The notes under the pieces were generated by a model. The model saw only the letters and a program-made list of their open reading frames with translations. It made no database searches and was not told the DNA's origin. From an uncultured Microbacterium sp. (GTDB lineage: Bacteria; Actinomycetota; Actinomycetes; Actinomycetales; Microbacteriaceae): a stretch of 10,885 bases of DNA. Location: positions 1 through 10,885 of the forward strand of contig CALKHM010000046.1 in NCBI GenBank assembly GCA_937988695.1. Direction: 5' to 3'. A program made the translations under genes and the position numbers. Shown in pieces: positions 6,098 through 10,885 of this stretch (position 1 is the stretch's first letter; every line of letters starts with the position of its first letter).

Positions 6098-7057
6098 TCA
6101 GCCGAAGAACGCCCACATCAGCAGCGCGCCGTAGGCGACCGACGTCAGCGACGTGATGCTCAGCGCCGTCACCAGCTCGCGCGGAGCGCGATACATCCAG
6201 ACGATGAGCAGCGCCGGGATGGCGCCCAGCAGCGCCATCATCACGAGCCACGCGATGGGGTAGAACAGCGCCAGAAACCCCGCCAGCGCGAACGCCAGCA
6301 CGATGCAGACCGTGAACAGGATCTGCGAGCCGCGCCGGCCGACGAGCACCGACAACGTCTTCTTGCCGGCGGCGCGGTCCTGCACGACGTCGCGCAGGTT
6401 GTTGGCCACCAGCACGGCGACGGCCAGAAGGCCCGCGCCCACTGCACCGAACCATGCCTCCTGCGGGGCGGCCTGCACCTGGATCCAGGTGGTGCCGACG
6501 GTGGCCACCAGACCGAAGAACACGAACACGAACAGCTCGCCGAGCCCGTAGTAGCCGTACGGGCGCTTGCCGCCGGTGTAGAACCACGCCGCGAGGATGC
6601 ACGCGGCGCCGACGGCCAGCATCCACCACTGCTGCGTGCGGATCACGAGCGCCAGTCCGGCGATGGCCGCCAGGGCGAAGAACGTCATGGCGACCACCAG
6701 CACGGTGCGTGGCCGCACGGCTCCCGACGCGGTCAGCCGGGTCGGGCCGACCCGGTAGTCGTCGGTGCCGCGCACGCCGTCGGAGTAGTCGTTCGAGTAG
6801 TTCACGCCGATCTGCAGCAGCACGGCCACCAGCAGGCAGCCCAGCGCAAGCGCCCAGTGGAAGCGGATGTCGATGACATGCGCGGCGCCGGTGCCGATGA
6901 GCACCGGGGTGACCGCCAGCGGAAGGGTGCGCAGCCGCGCCGCGCCGACCCAGTCGCCGAACGTGGGCTTCGGGACGCCGCGCGCCGGAGCCTTGGCCGG
7001 ATTGCCGCGCGGACGAGTCTGCTTCGTGCGGGAGTTCGTGCGGGAGGAGGATGCCAC
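6098..7057 (-). CDS. menA: 1,4-dihydroxy-2-naphthoate polyprenyltransferase (MenA)
   Basis: MenA is an integral membrane prenyltransferase of the UbiA superfamily that attaches the polyprenyl chain to 1,4-dihydroxy-2-naphthoate, giving demethylmenaquinone. The 319-residue protein carries both aspartate-rich, magnesium-diphosphate-binding motifs: NYSNDYSDGVRGTD (86-99) and NNLRDVVQDRAAGKKT (219-234). About eight to nine hydrophobic spans follow the typical UbiA layout, and the GKRPYGYYGLGE loop (163-174) is characteristic of MenA. The first 30 residues are a basic, Ser/Thr/Arg/Lys-rich cytoplasmic tail. The GTG at 7057 lies 8 nt after a TAGACT -10 box, so menA seems to have its own leaderless promoter although it is co-directional with menB and menE upstream (69-bp gap to the menE stop). 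Confidence 0.96.
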   Translation of the reverse strand: MASSSRTNSRTKQTRPRGNPAKAPARGVPKPTFGDWVGAARLRTLPLAVTPVLIGTGAAHVIDIRFHWALALGCLLVAVLLQIGVNYSNDYSDGVRGTDDYRVGPTRLTASGAVRPRTVLVVAMTFFALAAIAGLALVIRTQQWWMLAVGAACILAAWFYTGGKRPYGYYGLGELFVFVFFGLVATVGTTWIQVQAAPQEAWFGAVGAGLLAVAVLVANNLRDVVQDRAAGKKTLSVLVGRRGSQILFTVCIVLAFALAGFLALFYPIAWLVMMALLGAIPALLIVWMYRAPRELVTALSITSLTSVAYGALLMWAFFG

Positions 7058-7071
7058 GGCTGCTCAGTCTA
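7058..7071 (-). promoter_or_regulatory. leaderless promoter of menA
   Basis: TAGACT (7071 to 7066 on the minus strand) is followed by GAGCAGCC and the GTG start, an 8-nt spacing. It is the same -10 hexamer as at the DUF4229 gene. It lies in the 69-bp gap after menE, so menA may be transcribed both from here and by read-through. Confidence 0.55.
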
Positions 7072-7126
7072 GGCGGCTTCGCCCCTGCGCGACCGATGCG
7101 TCGACCCTGACTGCCGTGGGGAGCGC

Positions 7127-8305
7127 TCACGCGCGGGCCGCGGCCGCACGGCGGATGGCCGCCCGGTCGGGCTTGCCGCTCGGCAGCAGCGCCAGCTCGT
7201 CGACGAGCAGGAGCCGCGCCGGACGTGCGGGAGCGCCCAACGCCGCACCGACCGCACGGCGGGCCTCATCGAGCCGCGCGGACGCGCTGCGGCGCAGGGC
7301 GTCGCTGCGCGTGGCGACGATGACGGATGCCTCGCCCCAGCGCTCGTCGGGCACGCCCACGACGACGGCCGACGCGAGCCCCGGAACCTCCCGCACGACA
7401 CGTTCCACCCGGTCGAGCGAGACGTTGACACCGCCTGAGACGATCACGTTGTCGATGCGGCCGCTCACGCGCAGCACACCGTCGTCGACGACGCCGGCAT
7501 CGCCGGTGCGGTACCAGCGCGTGCCATCGGCGTCGGTGGCGAACGCGCGGTCGGTGAGCTCGGGGTCGCCGAGGTATCCGTCTGCCAGAGTCGGTCCGGA
7601 CAGGCGCACCTCGCCGCAGACGATCGTGATCCCGACCCCGTCGAGTGGACGGCCGTCGTACACGCAGCCGCCGCACGTCTCGGTGGAGCCGTAGGTGCGC
7701 ACGACGCGGGCTCCGGCATCCCGCGCCCGCTCGAGGGTGGCGGCAGGCAGCGCCTGCCCACCGACGAGGATCGTCTCGAATGCGCGCAACGACCACGCCA
7801 CCTCGTCGTCGTCCGAGGCAGCGAGCAACCGCTGCAGCTGCGCGGGGACCAGCGACGTGTACCGGGCGCCCGCCGGCAGCGCGCGGGCGGCCTCAGCGAA
7901 CGCGGCGGGCTCGAACCGGCCCGCGAGCACGATGGGCTCGTGACCGGCGCGCAGCGAGCGGATCATCACCTGGAGCCCCGCCACGTACCCGGGCGGCAGC
8001 GCCAGCAGCCAGGCGCCCTGCCCGATCCGCGCGGCCGTGGCATCCGCGCTGGCCAGCAGCGCGGCACGGCTGAGCACGACGCTCTTGGGCAGGCCCGTCG
8101 AGCCCGACGTCGTGATGACGGCGGCCGTGCCCTCGGGCGCTTCGACAGGCGCCGCATCCGCCCCGCCGCCAGGCGCCGCATCCGCCCCGCCGACAGGCGC
8201 CGCATCCGCCCCGCCCAGCCCCAGGGCGGGACCGGTGCCGTCCAGCACCGCCCGCAGCCGCGGCAGCACGTCGGCCGCCGTCGCCTCGACCGGGTCAAGC
8301 CTCAT
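7127..8305 (-). CDS. menE: o-succinylbenzoate-CoA ligase (MenE), AMP-binding family
   Basis: MenE adenylates o-succinylbenzoate with ATP and transfers it to CoA, supplying the substrate of MenB. Adenylate-forming motifs appear in order: TSGSTGLPK (66-74), YGSTETCGG (205-213), YRTGD (265-269), GRIDNVIVSGG (282-292) and the catalytic lysine in LPSGKPDR (K378). At 392 residues it is a compact form, as usual in actinobacteria, in which the N-terminal region before the P-loop is short. The ATG at 8305 is preferred over an upstream in-frame candidate at 8383 because GGGGTGA lies 4-5 nt before it and the extra 26 residues look unlike coding sequence. Residues 31-54 are three copies of GGADAAPV/G, encoded by a 24-bp tandem repeat. 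It follows menB after a 115-bp gap in which I see only short G/C-rich palindromes. Confidence 0.93.
   Translation of the reverse strand: MRLDPVEATAADVLPRLRAVLDGTGPALGLGGADAAPVGGADAAPGGGADAAPVEAPEGTAAVITTSGSTGLPKSVVLSRAALLASADATAARIGQGAWLLALPPGYVAGLQVMIRSLRAGHEPIVLAGRFEPAAFAEAARALPAGARYTSLVPAQLQRLLAASDDDEVAWSLRAFETILVGGQALPAATLERARDAGARVVRTYGSTETCGGCVYDGRPLDGVGITIVCGEVRLSGPTLADGYLGDPELTDRAFATDADGTRWYRTGDAGVVDDGVLRVSGRIDNVIVSGGVNVSLDRVERVVREVPGLASAVVVGVPDERWGEASVIVATRSDALRRSASARLDEARRAVGAALGAPARPARLLLVDELALLPSGKPDRAAIRRAAAARA
8147..8218. repeat. 24-bp tandem repeat inside menE
   Basis: Three consecutive 24-bp units, 8147-8170, 8171-8194 and 8195-8218, share AGGCGCCGCATCCGCCCCGC and differ only in the last few bases. 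They encode three copies of the octapeptide Gly-Gly-Ala-Asp-Ala-Ala-Pro-Val/Gly near the N-terminus of MenE, just before the AMP-binding P-loop. The period preserves the frame. It has the same length as the menD repeat but an unrelated sequence. Confidence 0.92.
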
Positions 8306-8420
8306 ACGTTCACCCCGGTGATGCGTGCCGAACACCGGACGAGTGCGCAGGATGCGGCCTCCCGAGGCCCCACAAGACGCCACGCGTCACACGGCTCCGG
8401 AGTACGGCACGCCCCACGCA

Positions 8421-9419
8421 TCAGAAGTGCCACGGATACGGCGACCAGTCGGGCTCGCGCTTCTGTAAGAACGCGTCACGCCCCTCGACGGCCTCGTCGG
8501 TGCCGTACGCCAGTCGGGTCGCCTCGCCGGCGAACACCTGCTGCCCGACCATCCCGTCGTCGACGGCGTTGAAGGCGAACTTCAGCATGCGCACCGCCGT
8601 CGGCGACTTCGTCAGGATCGTGCGCGCCATCGCGACCGCCTCGCGCTCAAGATCGGCGTGCGGGACGACCCTGTTCACCGCCCCCATCTCATACGCGCGC
8701 TGCGCGGAGTACTCCTCGGCGAGGAAGAACACCTCCCGCGCGAGCTTCTGGCCGATCTGCCGAGCGAAATACGCCGAGCCGTAACCCGCGTCGAATGAGC
8801 CGACATCGGCGTCGGTCTGCTTGAACCGCCCGTGCTCGCGGCTGGCGATGGTCAGGTCGCACACCACGTGCAGCGAGTGTCCCCCGCCGGCAGCCCAGCC
8901 GGGCACCACCGCGATCACGACCTTCGGCATGAACCGGATGAGACGCTGCACCTCGAGGATGTGCAGGCGACCGGCGCGCGCCGGGTCGATCTGCGGGGCC
9001 GCTCCGCCGGGCGCTGCCTCGACAGCCGTCTGGTCCGTGCCCGAGGCCTCTGCGAGCACCGAGCGTGCGGATGCAGGCGAGTCGGAACGCGCACCGTCCT
9101 CCTGCTCGTACTTGTACCCGTCGCGACCGCGGATGCGCTGGTCGCCGCCCGAGCAGAACGCCCAGCCGCCGTCCTTCCGGCTCGGGCCATTGCCGGTGAG
9201 CAGCACGACGCCCACGCGCGGGTTCTGTCGCGCGTCGTCGAGCGCGCGGTACAGCTCGTCGACGGTGCGCGGGCGGAATGCGTTGCGCACCTCGGGCCGG
9301 TCGAACGCGATGCGGGCGATGCGCCCGTCGCGGGAGAGGTGCGCGGTGATGTCGGTGTAGTCGTCCGCGCCGGGCGCGGACATCCACTCCTCCGGGTCGA
9401 ACAGCTCGGATACGCTCAC
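8421..9419 (-). CDS. menB: 1,4-dihydroxy-2-naphthoyl-CoA synthase (MenB), with enlarged loop
   Basis: MenB is a crotonase-fold enzyme that performs the Dieckmann-type ring closure of o-succinylbenzoyl-CoA. The 332-residue protein shows the oxyanion-hole and substrate loops CSGGDQRIRGRDGY (89-102) and GWAAGGGHS (174-182), and QTDADVGSFD (201-210). Aspartate 203 corresponds to the Asp of the mycobacterial enzyme, where E. coli has Gly and uses bicarbonate instead. The C-terminus ends DWSPYPWHF, close to the mycobacterial ending. Residues of about 107-146, in the flexible loop after the first motif, are an Ala/Ser/Gly-rich insertion some 25-30 residues longer than in the Mycobacterium protein; no tandem repeat is seen in it. 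The GTG at 9419 lies 6 nt after a TAATCT -10 box. It heads the menB-menE(-menA) set. Confidence 0.96.
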   Translation of the reverse strand: MSVSELFDPEEWMSAPGADDYTDITAHLSRDGRIARIAFDRPEVRNAFRPRTVDELYRALDDARQNPRVGVVLLTGNGPSRKDGGWAFCSGGDQRIRGRDGYKYEQEDGARSDSPASARSVLAEASGTDQTAVEAAPGGAAPQIDPARAGRLHILEVQRLIRFMPKVVIAVVPGWAAGGGHSLHVVCDLTIASREHGRFKQTDADVGSFDAGYGSAYFARQIGQKLAREVFFLAEEYSAQRAYEMGAVNRVVPHADLEREAVAMARTILTKSPTAVRMLKFAFNAVDDGMVGQQVFAGEATRLAYGTDEAVEGRDAFLQKREPDWSPYPWHF

Positions 9420-9431
9420 CCGACCAGATTA
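9420..9431 (-). promoter_or_regulatory. leaderless promoter of menB
   Basis: TAATCT (9431 to 9426 on the minus strand), then GGTCGG, then the GTG start: a TANNNT -10 box with a 6-nt gap and no room for a ribosome site. It would drive menB and menE, and possibly menA. A divergent gene starts 72 bp away at 9492. Confidence 0.6.
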
Positions 9432-9491
9432 CGCGGGCGTGCGAGACTGGACGAAGGGTGTGCGCCCGCAGCCGCATCCAGGAAGGCGCGC

Positions 9492-9893
9492 ATGAAGATC
9501 ACGAGGACATCGGATTGGCGTGACGCCCTCCCCTTCGAGACGCCGATGATCGCGGATGCCGTGATGCCAGGCGATCCCGCACGATGTGTGACCTGCGGGG
9601 TGGGTGCCGAGCCGCTGCCGCGCACCGCGCTGTGGGCGGTGAAGCACCGTCATCCACACGACCCGGCCGGCAGCGTGCGGCTGTACTGCGCGGCACACAC
9701 TCCGCGCGTCCCGACGGCCGCCGACACGGCGAACACGGGGGGCGCCGCCCGGGCCAGGCCGAGCCGGTCCGCCCGCCCCGCTGCTTCGCGCACACCGAAG
9801 CCCGCAGAGAAGCCGGCGCTGGTGTGTCCGGACTGCTTCATGGAAGTGCCGCCCACCGGCATCTGCGGCATGTGCGGCCAGCGCGTGGCCTGA
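9492..9893 (+). CDS. small protein with two zinc-finger-like Cys clusters
   Basis: A 133-residue protein of unknown function. The N-terminal part (1-70) contains TSDWRDALPFETPMIADAV and a CVTC pair (C32, C35) followed by CAAH (C66, H69), a plausible first zinc site. A Thr/Ala/Pro/Arg-rich linker (about 71-108) leads to a C-terminal CPDC...CGMC cluster (C112, C115, C125, C128), which looks like a zinc ribbon. From memory, similar short Microbacterium proteins are sometimes labelled glucose-6-phosphate dehydrogenase; nothing here supports that activity. The ATG at 9492 follows an AGGAAGG ribosome site at 9479-9485, unlike the leaderless neighbours. It is divergent from menB and converges on the LLM oxidoreductase gene, with 21 bp between stops. 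DNA, RNA or protein binding is possible; none is demonstrated. Confidence 0.82.
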   Translation: MKITRTSDWRDALPFETPMIADAVMPGDPARCVTCGVGAEPLPRTALWAVKHRHPHDPAGSVRLYCAAHTPRVPTAADTANTGGAARARPSRSARPAASRTPKPAEKPALVCPDCFMEVPPTGICGMCGQRVA

Positions 9894-9914
9894 CCTTTCC
9901 CGGCCCGCCGTGGA

Positions 9915-10697
9915 TCAGCCGTTGCGGGCGTCGCGCCAGGCGAGCCAGCGCGCCACCGTGTCGCCGTCGAAGTCCGGGCCGTCCAGCGCCAGGGTGAAAA
10001 GGCGCACGCCGGCGTCGTACAGGGCCGCGGCATCCTGCTCATCACGATTGTGCAGCTCGTTCGAGATGACCAGGCCCGACACATCGCGGCCTTCCTTCTC
10101 GGCCCAGCGTTCGATGACCTCGATCTTGTGCGCGAGGCCGGCGGCCGGCACGAAGCTGTGCCAGATGTCGGCGTGCCGGGCGACCAGGCGGAGGGTCTTC
10201 TGCTCGCCCTTGCCGCCGATCAGCACCGGGATGCGGCGGACGGGCGCCGGGTTCAGCTTCGTCCAGCGGGCCTGGATGCGCTCCAGCCCCTCGGCGAGCG
10301 CATCCAGTCGCCTGCCGGGTGTGCCGAACTCGTAGCCGTACTCGTCATAGTCGCGCTCGAACCAGCCGGCTCCCGTGCCGAAGATGAACCGGCCGCCGGA
10401 GATGTGGTCGATCGTGCGGGCCATGTCGGCCTGCAGGTCGGGGTTGCGGTAGCCGTTGCAGTTGACGAGCGTGCCGAACTCGACCCGCTCGGTCTGCTCC
10501 GCCCACGCACCCAGCATCGTCCAGGCCTCGAAGTGCATCCCGTCAGGATCACCGTACAGCGGGAAGAAGTGGTCCCAGTTGAAGAGGATGTCCACACCCG
10601 CGTCCTCGAGACGCCGGACGGCGCCCCGCAGGTCGGAGTATCGGGCGTGTTCGGGCCGCAACTGCACGCCGAGGCGCACGGGGGTGTCGATAAGCAC
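9915..10697 (-). CDS. LLM class flavin/F420-dependent oxidoreductase
   Basis: A 260-residue TIM-barrel protein of the luciferase-like monooxygenase (bacterial luciferase) superfamily, subgroup usually annotated as F420-dependent in actinobacteria. Recognisable parts are VRLGVQLRPEHARYSDLRGAV split over 7-27, NWDHFFPLYGDPDGMHFEAW (40-59), LVNCNGYRNPDLQADMARTIDHISGGR (77-103 region, with the cofactor-loop Asn and Arg), FGTGAGWFERDYDEYGY (106-122) and PVLIGGKGEQKTLRLVARHAD (157-177 region). The substrate is not predictable, and use of FMN rather than F420 cannot be excluded. The GTG at 10697 is chosen because a TAGGCT -10 box lies 6 nt before it; there is no ribosome site. It stands alone next to the menaquinone genes, and no pathway link is evident. 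Confidence 0.92.
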   Translation of the reverse strand: MLIDTPVRLGVQLRPEHARYSDLRGAVRRLEDAGVDILFNWDHFFPLYGDPDGMHFEAWTMLGAWAEQTERVEFGTLVNCNGYRNPDLQADMARTIDHISGGRFIFGTGAGWFERDYDEYGYEFGTPGRRLDALAEGLERIQARWTKLNPAPVRRIPVLIGGKGEQKTLRLVARHADIWHSFVPAAGLAHKIEVIERWAEKEGRDVSGLVISNELHNRDEQDAAALYDAGVRLFTLALDGPDFDGDTVARWLAWRDARNG

Positions 10698-10709
10698 GCG
10701 CTCAGCCTA
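10698..10709 (-). promoter_or_regulatory. leaderless promoter of the LLM oxidoreductase gene
   Basis: TAGGCT (10709 to 10704 on the minus strand) is followed by GAGCGC and the GTG start, the same 6-nt geometry as at menB and the PLDc_N gene. No clear -35 element is seen. The rest of the window to 10885 shows no supported gene. Confidence 0.55.
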
Positions 10710-10885
10710 CGGGGCACGCCCGTCGCGCTGCACGCGCCGCACGGTGTCCACCGGCCGCGCACTCACTGCTCGGTGGCCTCGCATCCGACCGACGTTGGAC
10801 GACGAGGCACGGCACGGGCACGAATGCGGGGCAGGCACGGGCGACGGCTCCGGGGTCAGCGGCGGGCGCGTCGCGCCTTCAGGAA

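Noticed and set aside
5960..7072. 370-residue plus-strand open frame opposite menA
   Set aside because: Antisense shadow, dominated by Arg, His, Gln and Asp, with no domain or start signal.
5811..7130. 439-residue minus-strand open frame covering menA and the DUF4229 gene
   Set aside because: It is the shifted frame of menA; the 319-residue frame carries both aspartate-rich UbiA motifs and hydrophobic spans, this one does not.
8356..8369. Short GGCCT/AGGCC palindrome between menB and menE
   Set aside because: A 5-bp stem with a 4-nt loop is expected by chance in this GC-rich DNA and has no T-run.
8306..8383. 26-residue N-terminal extension of MenE
   Set aside because: No family similarity is visible in it, and the ATG at 8305 has a GGGGTGA site at the right distance.
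8832..9491. Plus-strand N-terminal extension of the zinc-finger gene running through menB
   Set aside because: It is antisense to menB; the ATG at 9492 has a good ribosome site and begins the only protein-like part.
10856..10885. Possible C-terminal tail (FLKARRARR then stop) of a minus-strand gene entering from the right edge
   Set aside because: Ten codons are too few to support a gene, and another minus frame is also open there to 10710.
1..10885. CRISPR arrays, tRNA or rRNA genes, insertion sequences, phage genes
   Set aside because: No regularly spaced repeats, no cloverleaf or rRNA signatures, and no transposase or integrase motifs were seen on either strand.

Overview
The window is GC-rich DNA (roughly 70% by eye) that reads as a chromosomal segment of a high-GC actinobacterium, most likely a Microbacterium-like member of the Microbacteriaceae. 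Supporting signs are the mycobacterial-type MenB, the PLDc_N and DUF4229 membrane proteins beside menaquinone genes, several GTG or ATG starts sitting 6-8 nt behind a TANNNT -10 box (leaderless mRNAs), a REP-like palindrome that I recall as common in Microbacteriaceae, and a very frequent GGATGC/GCATCC word. The family placement is inference.

Layout. 1-2253, minus strand: a PadR-type repressor gene, a permease-prefix-domain membrane protein gene overlapping it by 4 nt, and a DrrA-type ABC transporter ATPase that runs off the left edge; this looks like a self-regulated transporter operon. 2254-2462: non-coding, with the padR promoter, a long near-perfect inverted repeat and a G-rich tract. 2463-5715, minus strand: PLDc_N membrane protein, menD and a PPK2-family polyphosphate kinase in one transcriptional direction. 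5788-6081, plus strand: DUF4229 small membrane protein, divergent from the PLDc_N gene. 6098-9419, minus strand: menB, menE, menA. 9492-9893, plus strand: a small protein with two zinc-finger-like Cys/His clusters, divergent from menB. 9915-10697, minus strand: an LLM-class (F420/FMN) oxidoreductase. 10698-10885: promoter of that gene and about 145 bp in which I see nothing convincing.

Biology. The core is a menaquinone (vitamin K2) locus: MenD makes SEPHCHC from isochorismate and 2-oxoglutarate, MenE activates o-succinylbenzoate to its CoA ester, MenB cyclises it to 1,4-dihydroxy-2-naphthoyl-CoA, and MenA prenylates dihydroxynaphthoate in the membrane. MenF, MenH, MenC, a thioesterase and the methyltransferase MenG/UbiE are not in the window.

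No wholly new multi-gene system stands out. The less ordinary signals are: low-complexity expansions in three men enzymes, two of them (menD, menE) built from 24-bp, in-frame, 8-residue tandem repeats; a REP-like palindrome embedded in the menD reading frame; a consistent set of leaderless promoters; the inverted repeat at 2303-2375; and the uncharacterised double-zinc-finger protein opposite menB.
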